DNA of 34,727 bases from Cellulomonas iranensis NBRC 101100 = JCM 18110 (GTDB lineage Bacteria > Actinomycetota > Actinomycetes > Actinomycetales > Cellulomonadaceae), in contig NZ_BCRB01000037.1 of assembly GCF_001552375.1 (NCBI RefSeq), forward strand, positions 1 through 34,727. The letters are read 5' to 3'. The notes under the pieces are model-generated. The model was not told where the DNA came from and did not search any database. It was given only the letters and a program-made list of their open reading frames with translations. Positions within the stretch are counted from its first letter, which is position 1; every line of letters starts with the position of its first letter. Below, piece by piece: positions 15,536-23,750 of this stretch. Both the position numbers and the translations under genes were made by a program.

Positions 15536-16966
15536 TCATGCCCCGATGCGCAGGACCCAGGTGGCGAGCGTCGTGACGGTGAGCGTGACGAGCAGGACGG
15601 ACGCGACGCTCAGCGGCGCACCGGCGCGCACCATGTCGGGCACGCGCACGTACCCCGAGGAGTACGCGATCGCGTTGGGCGGCGTCGCGGCCGGCATCAT
15701 GAACGTGCACCCGGCCGCGAGCGCGACCGGCACGGCCAGCAGCAGCGGGCCGTGGCCCAGCGCGACGCCCACGGTGCTCATGATCGGCAGCAGCGTCGCG
15801 GCGGTCGCGGTGTTCGACATGAACTCGGTCATCGCGACGGTCAGCACGCACACCACGGCCACGACGACGAACGTTGGCAGCCCGCCGAGCCCGTGGGCAC
15901 GCTCCCCGATCCACACCGACAGCCCGGACGCGGTGATCTGCGACGCGAGCGCGAGCCCGCCGCCGAACAGCAGCAGGATCCCCCACGGCAGGTCGCGCGT
16001 GTCCGACCAGTCGAGCAGCCGCCCGCCGCACGGCTCGCCCGACGGCAGCAGGAACAGCAGCACCGCGACGACGACGGCCACGACCTCGTCCGTCACGGGG
16101 GTGCCGCGCCACACGAGCGGCAGCGCGATCCACGACGTCGCGGCGAGCGCGAACACCGCCACGACGCGCCGCTGCGGGTGGCCCATGGGCCCGAGCCGGT
16201 CGAGCTCGGCGCGCACCACGGAGTCGTCCTCGCACAGCGGCGCGGGGTCGACGCGGAACACGACGCGCGTGAGCACGAGCCACGCGAGCAGCAGGAACAC
16301 GACCGACAGCGGCAGCCCGACGGCCATCCACTCGCCGAACCCGATCTCGATGCCGTACGTCTCCGAGAGGTACCCGACGAGCAGCGCGTTGGGCGGGCTC
16401 GCGATCACCGTGCCGAACGAGCCGATGGTCGCGGCGTACGCGATGCCGAGCATGAGCGCGGCGGACAGCCGCCGGTCGACCTCGCCGCGCTCGCGGCTCA
16501 GCAGCGTCAGCACCGACACCCCGATCGGCAGCATCATCACGGCGGTCGCGGTGTTCGACACCCACATGCTCAGCAGCGCCGTGGCGACCATCATGCCGAG
16601 CACGAGCCGGCGCGGCGCGGTGCCGACGAGGCGCACGACGCCGAGCGCGATGCGCAGGTGCACGTCCCAGCGCTGCAGCGCGATCGCGAGCACGAACCCG
16701 CCGAGGAACAGGAAGATCACCTTGTTCGCGTACGGCGCGGCGACGTCGGCGACGGGTGCGACGCCCGCGACGGGCAGCACGACGAGCGGCAGCAGCGCGG
16801 TGACGGCGAGCGGCAGCGCCTCGGTCATCCACCACACGCCCATGAGCACGAGCGTCGCGGCGGTGACGGCGCCGGCGTGGTCGGGCATGCCCGCGGCCGC
16901 GGCCGGCATGTCGGGCACGACGACGGCGACGAGCACCGCGAGCGCAGGCCCGACGACGAGCCCCAC
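15536..16966 (-). CDS. SLC13/DASS family sodium-coupled anion transporter
   Basis: A divalent anion/sodium symporter family protein (dicarboxylate, citrate or sulfate). Both SNT motifs that form the sodium and substrate sites are present in the two inverted halves: SMWVSNTATAVMMLPIG and TEFMSNTATAATLLPIM. Other family sequence includes WWMTEALPLAVTALLPLV and the proline-rich TPPNAIAYSSGYV near the C-terminus. The first conventional start is GTG 16966 (476 residues), but it has no Shine-Dalgarno and directly abuts membrane segment 1. The frame stays open and codes a basic N-terminus (RRGRALPRAERLRR) up to an ATC at 17073, which does have GAGG about 8 nt upstream and a TAGCGT -10 box at 17118-17123. 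Translation may therefore start upstream at a non-AUG codon. Confidence 0.9.
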   Translation of the reverse strand: MGLVVGPALAVLVAVVVPDMPAAAAGMPDHAGAVTAATLVLMGVWWMTEALPLAVTALLPLVVLPVAGVAPVADVAAPYANKVIFLFLGGFVLAIALQRWDVHLRIALGVVRLVGTAPRRLVLGMMVATALLSMWVSNTATAVMMLPIGVSVLTLLSRERGEVDRRLSAALMLGIAYAATIGSFGTVIASPPNALLVGYLSETYGIEIGFGEWMAVGLPLSVVFLLLAWLVLTRVVFRVDPAPLCEDDSVVRAELDRLGPMGHPQRRVVAVFALAATSWIALPLVWRGTPVTDEVVAVVVAVLLFLLPSGEPCGGRLLDWSDTRDLPWGILLLFGGGLALASQITASGLSVWIGERAHGLGGLPTFVVVAVVCVLTVAMTEFMSNTATAATLLPIMSTVGVALGHGPLLLAVPVALAAGCTFMMPAATPPNAIAYSSGYVRVPDMVRAGAPLSVASVLLVTLTVTTLATWVLRIGA

Positions 16967-17089
16967 GGTGGACCGGCTGGGGCGCCGCAGCCGCTCCGCC
17001 CGCGGGAGGGCTCTCCCGCGCCGGCGGTCGTCCGACGGGTGCGGGGGTGCGGCGGCGGTGGCGGAGCTGATGGGTCGACCTCTTCGTCA

Positions 17090-17242
17090 CGGGGGCGGGC
17101 GTGTCGTCTCCCCCTCGACGCTAGGCGCGCCGCCGTCTCAGGACGTGGGACTTTCGGGCGTGCCCGGCTCCGCGCGACCCGCCGTCCGGCTGCGGGTTCA
17201 CCCGCCCGCGCCCGCCCCCTCGTCGCCGACGGAGAGCACGAC
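17090..17242 (-). promoter_or_regulatory. upstream region of the SLC13 gene with -10 candidate
   Basis: Minus-strand TAGCGT (17118-17123) is the best -10 candidate and would start a transcript near 17111. No convincing -35 was seen. Apart from this and the hairpin further up, I see no gene or repeat in the stretch. Confidence 0.35.
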
Positions 17243-17280
17243 GGCGCGACGGACGGGTGCGTACACCTGTCCGTCGCGCC
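17243..17280. terminator. strong 38-nt hairpin after the ABC exporter operon
   Basis: GGCGCGACGGAC (17243-17254) pairs perfectly with GTCCGTCGCGCC (17269-17280). One mismatch is followed by a GGTG/CACC stem and a CGTA tetraloop. It sits 50 nt past the stop of the downstream ABC gene (minus strand), a good factor-assisted or intrinsic terminator shape, though without a U-tract. Confidence 0.65.
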
Positions 17281-17300
17281 GTACGGCTGTCCGTCGCGGG
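17261..17300. repeat. two imperfect 20-bp tandem direct repeats
   Basis: 17261-17280 and 17281-17300 share GTAC..CTGTCCGTCGCG.. with 16 of 20 bases identical. The first copy is also the right half of the adjacent hairpin. Confidence 0.6.
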
Positions 17301-17329
17301 CGGGGCGCACGGCCCCGCTCCGCGGCGGG

Positions 17330-19321
17330 TCAGTCGACCGGGGCCGTGGCCGCGGCGAACTGGCTCTCGTAGAGCCGCGCGTACGCGCCGCCCGCCGTGA
17401 GCAGCTCGTCGTGCGAGCCCTTCTCGACGATCCGGCCGTGCTCCATCACGAGGATCACGTCGGCGTCGCGGATCGTCGACAGCCGGTGCGCGATGACGAA
17501 CGACGTGCGACCGGCGCGCAGCGCGTTCATGGCGTGCTGCACGAGCACCTCGGTGCGCGTGTCGACCGAGCTCGTGGCCTCGTCGAGGATGAGGATCGCC
17601 GGGTCCGCGAGGAACGCGCGCGCGATCGTCAGGAGCTGCTTCTCCCCCGCCGAGACCGTGCCGCCCTCGTCGTCGATCACCGTGTCGTAGCCGTCGGGCA
17701 GCGTGCGCACGAACCGGTCGACGTGGGTCGCGACGGCGGCCTCGACGATCTGCTCGTGCGTCGCGCCGTCCACGCCGTAGGCGATGTTCTCGGCGATGGT
17801 GCCCTCGTACAGCCAGGTGTCCTGCAGGACCATGCCCATCTGCGAGCGCAGCGCGTCGCGCGTGAGCTCCCGCGTGTCGACGCCGTCGAGCGTGATCCGC
17901 CCCGAGTCGACCTCGTAGAACCGCATGATGAGGTTGACGAGCGTGGTCTTGCCCGCACCGGTGGGCCCGACGATCGCCACGGTCTGGCCGGGCTCGGCGA
18001 CGACCGACAGGTCCTCGATGAGCGGCACGTCGGGCTCGTAGCGGAACGACACGTCCTCGAACGCGACGCGCCCGCGCACGGGCTGCGGCAGCGCGGCGGG
18101 CGCCGCCGGGTCGGGCGACTGCTCGTCGGCGTCGAGCAGCTCGAACACGCGCTCGGCCGACGCGACGCCCGACTGCAGCAGGTTGGCCATCGACGCGATC
18201 TGCGTGATCGGCTGCGTGAACTGCCGGCTGTACTGGATGAACGCCTGCACGTCGCCGAGCGTCATGGTCCCCGACGCGACCCGCAGACCGCCGACCACCG
18301 CGATGATCAGGTAGTTGATGTTCGACACGAAGCCGAGCGCGGGCTGGATGATGCCCGAGATGAACTGCGCCTTGAACGAGGACTGGTACAGCTGCTCGTT
18401 GCGCTCGGCGAACGTCTCGGCGGCCTGGCGCTGCCGCCCGAACACCGTCACGAGCGCGTGGCCCGTGAACATCTCCTCGATGTGCGCGTTGAGCTTGCCG
18501 GTCCAGGCCCACTGCTGCACGAACTGCGGCTGCGAGCGCTTCGCGATCGCCGCGGCGATCACGACCGACAGCGGCACGGTCACGAGCGCGACCACGGCGA
18601 GCAGCGGCGAGATCCAGAACATCATGCCGAGCACGCCCAGCACCGTGAGCACCGACGTGATGAGCTGCGACAGCGTCTGCTGCATGGTCTGCGCGACGTT
18701 GTCGATGTCGTTGGTCACGCGGGACAGCAGCTCGCCGCGCGGCTGCCGGTCGAAGTAGGACAGCGGGAGCCGCCCGAGCTTCTCCTCGACGTGCGTGCGC
18801 ATGCGCTTGACCGTGTTCTGCACGGCGCGCGCCGTGAGCCGGCCCTGCAGCCAGCCGAGCAGGAACGCGGCGACGTACACCGCGAGCACGACGAGCAGGA
18901 TCTCGCCGAGGCGCGTGAAGTCCACGCCCGACCCGACGGTCAGCGTGTGCATGCCGCTGACCATGTCGGCGATCGTGTCCTGGCCCGAGGCGCGCAGCGC
19001 CTCGACGGCCTGGGCCTGCGTCGTGCCGGCCGGCAGCACGCCGCCGAGCTGGCGCGACACGATGCCCTCGAACAGCACGTTGGTCGCGTTGCCGAGGAGC
19101 TTCGGGCCCGCGACGGCCGCGGCCACCGAGCCGACGCCGAGCACGAGGACGAGGACGAGCCGCACGCGCTCGGGCCGCAGCACGGTCAGCAGTCGGCGCA
19201 GCGAGCCGCGGAAGTCGAGCGACTTCTGGCCGGGCATGCCCATGCCGTGGCCCATCGGTCCGCCGCCGCGGGGGCCGCCCGGGGGCGGTCCGGCGGGACG
19301 CTTGTCGGTCGTGGCGCTCAT
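17330..19321 (-). CDS. heterodimeric ABC exporter subunit with the intact catalytic site
   Basis: An ABC half-transporter: membrane domain (about residues 50-400) followed by a nucleotide-binding domain. The NBD has Walker A GPTGAGKT, Q-loop MVLQDTW, canonical Walker B with catalytic glutamate (ILILDEATSSVD) and switch histidine IAHRLSTI, but its signature motif is VSAGEKQ where LSGGQ is expected. This is the complement of its partner, so the pair should have one working and one degenerate ATP site, as in TM287/288, LmrCD and BmrCD exporters. A Gly/Pro/Met-rich N-terminal extension of about 35 residues precedes the first membrane segment. The ATG at 19321 overlaps the partner's stop (ATGA). 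An internal start gives 663 residues; the longer open frame upstream only shadows the partner gene. Confidence 0.93.
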   Translation of the reverse strand: MSATTDKRPAGPPPGGPRGGGPMGHGMGMPGQKSLDFRGSLRRLLTVLRPERVRLVLVLVLGVGSVAAAVAGPKLLGNATNVLFEGIVSRQLGGVLPAGTTQAQAVEALRASGQDTIADMVSGMHTLTVGSGVDFTRLGEILLVVLAVYVAAFLLGWLQGRLTARAVQNTVKRMRTHVEEKLGRLPLSYFDRQPRGELLSRVTNDIDNVAQTMQQTLSQLITSVLTVLGVLGMMFWISPLLAVVALVTVPLSVVIAAAIAKRSQPQFVQQWAWTGKLNAHIEEMFTGHALVTVFGRQRQAAETFAERNEQLYQSSFKAQFISGIIQPALGFVSNINYLIIAVVGGLRVASGTMTLGDVQAFIQYSRQFTQPITQIASMANLLQSGVASAERVFELLDADEQSPDPAAPAALPQPVRGRVAFEDVSFRYEPDVPLIEDLSVVAEPGQTVAIVGPTGAGKTTLVNLIMRFYEVDSGRITLDGVDTRELTRDALRSQMGMVLQDTWLYEGTIAENIAYGVDGATHEQIVEAAVATHVDRFVRTLPDGYDTVIDDEGGTVSAGEKQLLTIARAFLADPAILILDEATSSVDTRTEVLVQHAMNALRAGRTSFVIAHRLSTIRDADVILVMEHGRIVEKGSHDELLTAGGAYARLYESQFAAATAPVD

Positions 19322-21063
19322 GCCGCCTCCTGCGCGTTCAGCTGGGAGTACACGATCTCCTGGTAGGTCGCGTTGGACTCCAGGAGCTCGTCGTGGGTGC
19401 CGTCGCCGACCACGCGGCCCTCGTCGAGCACGAGGATCCGGTCGGCGTAGCGGATGGTCGCGACGCGCTGGGCGACCACGAGGACCGTGGCGTCGCGCGT
19501 CTCGGGCGCCAGGGCGGCACGCAGCGCGGCGTCCGTGGCGTAGTCGAGGGCCGAGAAAGAGTCGTCGAACAGGTAGATGCTCGGGCGCCGCACGAGCGCA
19601 CGGGCGATCGCGAGGCGCTGGCGCTGACCGCCCGACAGGTTGGTCCCGCCCTGCGCGACGGGCGCGTCGAGGCCCTCCTCGAGCGCCTCGACGAAGTCGC
19701 GCGCCTGCGCGACCTCGAGCGCGTGCCACATCTCCTCGTCGCTCGCACCGGGCCGACCGAACTCGAGGTTCGACCGGATGGTGCCGGAGAACAGGTACGG
19801 CCGCTGCGGCACGAGGCCGATGCGGTCGCCGAGCGCGATCGGGTCGGCGGTGCGCACGTCCACGCCGTCGACCAGCACCTGGCCGCCCGTGACGTCGTAC
19901 AGCCGCGGCACGAGGTTGAGCAGCGTCGACTTGCCGGCGCCGGTCGAGCCGATGATCGCGGTGGTCCGCCCGGGCTCGGCCACGAACGACACGTCCTGCA
20001 GCACGGCGTGCTCGGCGCCCGGGTAGCGGAACTCGACGTCCCGCAGCTCGAGCAGGCCGGGCCGAGCCTCGGGACCGGTGGGGAACGGCGTCGCCTGCGT
20101 GGGCGGCACGACGGTGGTGTCGGTGTCGAGCACCTCGCCGATGCGGTCGGCCGAGACCATGGCGCGCGGCACCATGACGACCATCATCGAGCTCATGAGC
20201 ACGGCCATGAGCACGAACATGATGTAGCTGAGGAACGCGATGAGCGCGCCGATCTCCATGTCGCCCGCGTCGATCCGGCGCGCCCCGAACCACACGACCG
20301 ACACGCTCGACACGTTCATCACGAGCATGACGACGGGGAACATGAGCGCCATCAGCAGGCCGGTGCTGAGCGAGGCGACGTAGAGCGCGTCGTTGGCGAC
20401 CTCGAAGCGCGCCTCCTCGTGCCGCTCGCGGACGAACGCACGGATGACGCGCACGCCCGTGAGCTGCTCGCGCATGACGCGGTTGATCGCGTCGATGCGC
20501 TTCTGCACGCGCCGGAACCACGGCACCATGCGCGACACGATGAGCCCGACGATGACGGCCAGCACGGGCACGATCACCAGCAGCAGACCGGACAGACCCA
20601 CGTCCTCGCGCAGCGACATGACGACGCCGCCGATGAGCATGAGCGGCGCCATGACGAGGAACACGAACGTCATGAAGACGACCATCTGCACCTGCTGCAC
20701 GTCGTTGGTCGTGCGGGTGATGAGCGTCGGCGCGCCGAACTTGCCCATCTCCTGCTGCGAGAACGACTGCACCTGCGCGAACAGCCGTGCACGCACGTCA
20801 CGGCCGAACGCCATGGCGGCGCGCGCGCCGAACCAGACGGCGGCGATCGCGGCGACGACCTGCACGAGGCTGACGCCGAGCATGACGCCGCCGAGGCTCC
20901 AGATGGCGTCGGTGTCGCCCTTGGCGACGCCGTCGTCGATGATGTCGGCGTTGAGGCTCGGCAGCCACAGCGTCGCGACGACCTGCACGAGCTGGAGCGC
21001 CAGGACGGCGATCACGGCTCCCCGGTACGGGCGCAGGTGCTCCCTGAGCAGTCGGATGAGCAT
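19318..21063 (-). CDS. heterodimeric ABC exporter subunit with degenerate catalytic site
   Basis: Partner half-transporter, 581 residues: six membrane segments (about 15-300), then the NBD. Walker A GSTGAGKS and signature LSGGQRQ are canonical, but Walker B reads IYLFDDSFSALD, with aspartate in place of the catalytic glutamate, and the switch reads VVAQRVATI, with glutamine in place of histidine. These two substitutions mark the degenerate nucleotide site of asymmetric exporters. Its intact LSGGQ completes the working site of the second subunit. The ATG at 21063 follows the tetR stop by 3 nt. Together with the TetR regulator the operon looks like a multidrug or lipid exporter; substrate unknown. 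Confidence 0.94.
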   Translation of the reverse strand: MLIRLLREHLRPYRGAVIAVLALQLVQVVATLWLPSLNADIIDDGVAKGDTDAIWSLGGVMLGVSLVQVVAAIAAVWFGARAAMAFGRDVRARLFAQVQSFSQQEMGKFGAPTLITRTTNDVQQVQMVVFMTFVFLVMAPLMLIGGVVMSLREDVGLSGLLLVIVPVLAVIVGLIVSRMVPWFRRVQKRIDAINRVMREQLTGVRVIRAFVRERHEEARFEVANDALYVASLSTGLLMALMFPVVMLVMNVSSVSVVWFGARRIDAGDMEIGALIAFLSYIMFVLMAVLMSSMMVVMVPRAMVSADRIGEVLDTDTTVVPPTQATPFPTGPEARPGLLELRDVEFRYPGAEHAVLQDVSFVAEPGRTTAIIGSTGAGKSTLLNLVPRLYDVTGGQVLVDGVDVRTADPIALGDRIGLVPQRPYLFSGTIRSNLEFGRPGASDEEMWHALEVAQARDFVEALEEGLDAPVAQGGTNLSGGQRQRLAIARALVRRPSIYLFDDSFSALDYATDAALRAALAPETRDATVLVVAQRVATIRYADRILVLDEGRVVGDGTHDELLESNATYQEIVYSQLNAQEAA

Positions 21064-21066
21064 GGG

Positions 21067-21774
21067 TCAGGACCCTTCCGTGAGGGTGGGGGCGTCCCCG
21101 GTGGGGGTGGGGGGCGTGGGGGGTGTCGGGTCGGTGGGCGCGAGCATGCCGTCGAGCAGCAGGTCCACGATGACGCGTGGCTCGAACGAGCGCTCGAGAT
21201 TTCCGCCGTGCAGCATGCCGACGCGTCCGGCGTGCAGGAGCATGCCGAGCACGAGCGCGTCGACGGCCTGGACGGCGTCGTCGAGCGGCAGCCGCAGACG
21301 GTCGGCGTCGGGCTCGAGCAGGCGACGCATCTGGGCGTGCACGGCCTCGAGGCCCTCGCGCTGACGCTCGGCCCAGCGTGCGCCGTGCCCGTGCAGCTGC
21401 CCGTCAGGGCCGCGGCCGAGGCGGTGCAGCACGGTCATCCAGACGCGCACCTGCCCGACGCGCTGCTCCATGAGCTCGACGAGGCGCACGAGCCGGTCGC
21501 GCAGCGGCATGCCCGCGTCGATCGCGGCGAGCGCGTCGAGACCGAGCGTGGGGTCGGCCGCGGCGAAGGCGGCCTCGCGCACGAGCTGCTCCTTGTCGTC
21601 GAAGACGCGGAACAGCGTGCCCTCGGCGACCCCCGCGGCATCCGCGAGCTGGCGCGTGGTGACATCGAGGCCGCGCTCGAGAATCACGGGCTGCACGGCG
21701 TCGAGGATCGCGCGGCGACGCTCCTCGGGCGGCAGCGGGGCGGCACGGCTCGGACGTCCGGCAGCAGCACTCAT
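21067..21774 (-). CDS. TetR family repressor of the ABC exporter operon
   Basis: A 235-residue TetR-type regulator. The N-terminal helix-turn-helix is clear: RRRAILDAVQPVILERGLDV, then TTRQLADAAGVAEGTLFRVFDDKEQLV. The C-terminal ligand domain is family-typical but gives no clue to the ligand. The tail is Thr/Pro-rich (TDPTPPTPPTPTGD). I choose the ATG at 21774 because the longer frame starting at 21804 would begin inside the operator palindrome. There is no Shine-Dalgarno; the -10 box ends 7 nt upstream, pointing to a leaderless mRNA. First gene of a three-gene operon with the ABC subunits, so it probably represses itself and the exporter until an inducer binds. Confidence 0.92.
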   Translation of the reverse strand: MSAAAGRPSRAAPLPPEERRRAILDAVQPVILERGLDVTTRQLADAAGVAEGTLFRVFDDKEQLVREAAFAAADPTLGLDALAAIDAGMPLRDRLVRLVELMEQRVGQVRVWMTVLHRLGRGPDGQLHGHGARWAERQREGLEAVHAQMRRLLEPDADRLRLPLDDAVQAVDALVLGMLLHAGRVGMLHGGNLERSFEPRVIVDLLLDGMLAPTDPTPPTPPTPTGDAPTLTEGS

Positions 21775-21781
21775 GAGCGCG

Positions 21782-21807
21782 ACGATAAGTGAGTGAGCAC
21801 TCACTCA
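21782..21807 (-). promoter_or_regulatory. tetR promoter with TetR operator in the spacer
   Basis: The operator at 21790-21807 has 8-bp arms TGAGTGAG and CTCACTCA with a CA centre. Minus-strand -10 TATCGT lies at 21782-21787 and a weak -35 TTGCTG at 21806-21811, 18 bp apart. The operator fills the spacer exactly, so a bound TetR dimer would block RNA polymerase. Confidence 0.75.
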
Positions 21808-21839
21808 GCAAGTCCTCAGGTCAGCGATCCCCGGACGCG

Positions 21840-21876
21840 ACGACGCCGGCGCCCCACGAGGGAGCACCGGCGTCGT
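21840..21876 (-). terminator. hairpin after the SPFH gene
   Basis: Perfect 10-bp arms ACGACGCCGG (21840-21849) and CCGGCGTCGT (21867-21876). It lies 22 nt beyond the SPFH stop on the minus strand and upstream of the tetR promoter, so it likely insulates the two operons. Confidence 0.6.
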
Positions 21877-21898
21877 GGTCGGTCAGTGACCTGCGGCG

Positions 21899-23164
21899 TC
21901 AGGGAGCCGCCGGCGGCTGCTGCGTGCCCTGCTGCGGAGCGTCCTGCACGGGCGGGACGGCCGGCTGCTGCGGCGCCGGCTGCTGCGCGGCGTGCGGCGT
22001 CTCGCCGCCGGCCGGGGCCGGACCGGCACCCGGCACCGCACGCTGCGGCGCCACGGGGCCCGTCCCCGGGCGCTGACCGCGCTCGGCCGACGGGTCGAAC
22101 GGCACACCCGACAGCGTCCCGGCGCTCGTCGCGTCCGCCGTCGCCGCGGCCGACTCGCGCCGCGCCTCCGCGAGCGCCTCGCTCGGGTCCGTCAGCGAGA
22201 CCGGGGGCAGGTCGCCCTCCGCGATCGGCGACTGCCCCGCCGCGCGCGTCGGGTACTCGCCGTCCGACGGGCCGCCGCCCGCGAAGCCCTTCGACAGCCA
22301 CCCCAGCGCACCGCTGAGCTCGGCCGGCAGGAACCACATCTTGTTCGACGGGCTCGACGCGATCTTCGGCAGCGTCTGCAGGTACTGGTACGCCAGCAGC
22401 TTCGGGTCGGCGTCGCCGCGGTGCACCGCGTCGAACACCTGGAGGATCGCGCGCGCCTCACCCTCGGCCCGCAGGATCGCCGACTGGGCCTCCCCCTCGG
22501 CCCGCAGGATCGCCGACTGCTTCTCGCCCTCGGCCGTGAGGATCGCGGACTGCTTGACGCCCTCGGCCGTGAGGATCGCGGCACGACGGTCGCGCTCGGC
22601 ACGCATCTGCTGCTCCATCGAGCCCTGCACCGACGCGGGCGGGTCGATCGCCTTGAGCTCGACGCGGTTGACGCGGATGCCCCACTTCCCGGTCGCCTCG
22701 TCGAGGACGCCGCGCAGCTGGCCGTTGATCTGGTCACGGCTCGTCAGCGTCTGCTCGAGGTCCATCGACCCGATGACGTTGCGCAGCGTCGTCACCGTGA
22801 GCTGCTCGATGCCGGTGATGTAGTTGGCGATCTCGTAGACCGCGTCCTTCGGCGACGTCACCTGGAAGTAGATGACCGTGTCGATGCTCACGACCAGGTT
22901 GTCCGACGTGATCACGGGCTGCGGCGGGAACGACACGACCTGCTCGCGCAGGTCGACGTTCGCGCGCACGCGGTCCACGAACGGGATCAGCAGGTGCAGA
23001 CCGGCGTCGAGCGTCTTGTTGTACCGACCGAGCCGCTCGACGATGATCGCGACCGCCTGCGGCACGATCCGCACCGCGCGCACGAGCGCGACGATCACGA
23101 AGATCAGGACGAGCACGAGGACGACGATCAACGCGACCTGGCCCACGGGCGGGCTGTCGTTCAT
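21899..23164 (-). CDS. SPFH/band 7 (stomatin-like) membrane protein
   Basis: A flotillin/stomatin-type scaffold of membrane microdomains. One N-terminal membrane segment (VALIVVLVLVLIFVIVALV, about residues 9-28) is followed by the SPFH domain (VPQAVAIIVERLGRYNKTLD through VNRVELKAIDPP), then a coiled-coil region built of four 11-residue repeats of the type AILxAEGExQS, and a long Ala/Pro/Gln-rich tail (about residues 290-421) ending in repeated PQQPA-like sequence. The ATG at 23164 has GGAGG 4 nt upstream; a 14-codon longer frame is rejected. It follows the nfeD-like gene by 84 nt on the same strand. SPFH and NfeD proteins commonly act as a pair in membrane organisation and quality control. 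Confidence 0.93.
   Translation of the reverse strand: MNDSPPVGQVALIVVLVLVLIFVIVALVRAVRIVPQAVAIIVERLGRYNKTLDAGLHLLIPFVDRVRANVDLREQVVSFPPQPVITSDNLVVSIDTVIYFQVTSPKDAVYEIANYITGIEQLTVTTLRNVIGSMDLEQTLTSRDQINGQLRGVLDEATGKWGIRVNRVELKAIDPPASVQGSMEQQMRAERDRRAAILTAEGVKQSAILTAEGEKQSAILRAEGEAQSAILRAEGEARAILQVFDAVHRGDADPKLLAYQYLQTLPKIASSPSNKMWFLPAELSGALGWLSKGFAGGGPSDGEYPTRAAGQSPIAEGDLPPVSLTDPSEALAEARRESAAATADATSAGTLSGVPFDPSAERGQRPGTGPVAPQRAVPGAGPAPAGGETPHAAQQPAPQQPAVPPVQDAPQQGTQQPPAAP
22455..22586 (-). repeat. four tandem 33-bp in-frame repeats in the SPFH gene
   Basis: Units at 22455-22487, 22488-22520, 22521-22553 and 22554-22586 share the core CTCGGCC.G.AGGATCGC and encode the 11-residue repeats of the coiled-coil region. 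Units 1 and 2 are near-identical, as are 3 and 4, suggesting stepwise duplication. Confidence 0.85.
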
Positions 23165-23248
23165 GAGACCTCCGCTAGGTTGCGCCGCCCGTACCGGGGC
23201 GACCACGGTGACCCGCGGCGCGGGTCGGTTGTCTGTCGGACGCGGGCG

Positions 23249-23719
23249 TCAGGCGGGCGCCGGGCCCGTGGCCGCGGGGCCGCCGGCGGTCGCCGGCAGC
23301 GGGCTCACCACGGCCGTCGCGCCGTCGATGCGCGTCACCGAGACCGCGGCACCCGCCGGGAGCGTGCCGCCGTCGGCGGTCCGCGCGCTCCACACCTCGC
23401 CCGCGAGCTTGACCCGGCCCGTCGTGCCGTCGACCGTCGAGACGACGACGGCCGGTCGCCCGACCAGCGCGGCCGCGTTGGTCTCGGGCAGGTCGACCCG
23501 CCCCTTGAGGTGCCGCAGCAACCACGGCCGCAGCGTCAGCAGGAGCACGACCGCGGTGATGCCCGCGACGAGGATCTGCACCGCGAGCGGCGCACCCAGC
23601 GCGTACGCGGCCGCACCGGCCAGCGCCCCGCCGGCGAACATGATGAGGACGAGGTCGAGCGAGAGCATCTCGAGGATGCCCAGCACGAGCCCGCCACCGA
23701 CCCACCAGAGCCATCCCAT
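23249..23719 (-). CDS. NfeD-like membrane protein
   Basis: A 156-residue short-type NfeD partner of SPFH proteins. It opens with membrane segments (MGWLWWVGGGLVLGILEML, then LVLIMFAGGALAGAAAYALG and VQILVAGITAVVLLLTL, residues about 1-70) and ends in the soluble OB-fold typical of NfeD C-termini (LVGRPAVVVSTVDGTTGRVK, VWSARTADGGTLPAGAAVSV). The ATG at 23719 has GGAGG 8 nt upstream; a GTG 9 nt earlier overlaps that site and is rejected. A -10 candidate, minus-strand TAGGAT, lies at 23751-23756. The family protease domain of long NfeD proteins is absent, as is normal for the short class. Confidence 0.9.
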   Translation of the reverse strand: MGWLWWVGGGLVLGILEMLSLDLVLIMFAGGALAGAAAYALGAPLAVQILVAGITAVVLLLTLRPWLLRHLKGRVDLPETNAAALVGRPAVVVSTVDGTTGRVKLAGEVWSARTADGGTLPAGAAVSVTRIDGATAVVSPLPATAGGPAATGPAPA

Positions 23720-23750
23720 GGCCGTCACCTCCGCTGGTCGTCCTGCGACG

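Noticed and set aside
15170..19366. Plus-strand frame of 1398 codons opposite the SLC13 and ABC genes
   Set aside because: Low-complexity Arg/Asp/His/Glu sequence that crosses several gene boundaries and a terminator hairpin.
19322..20521. N-terminal extension of the second ABC subunit
   Set aside because: It is a shadow of the first ABC subunit; the ATGA overlap at 19318-19321 gives the natural start.
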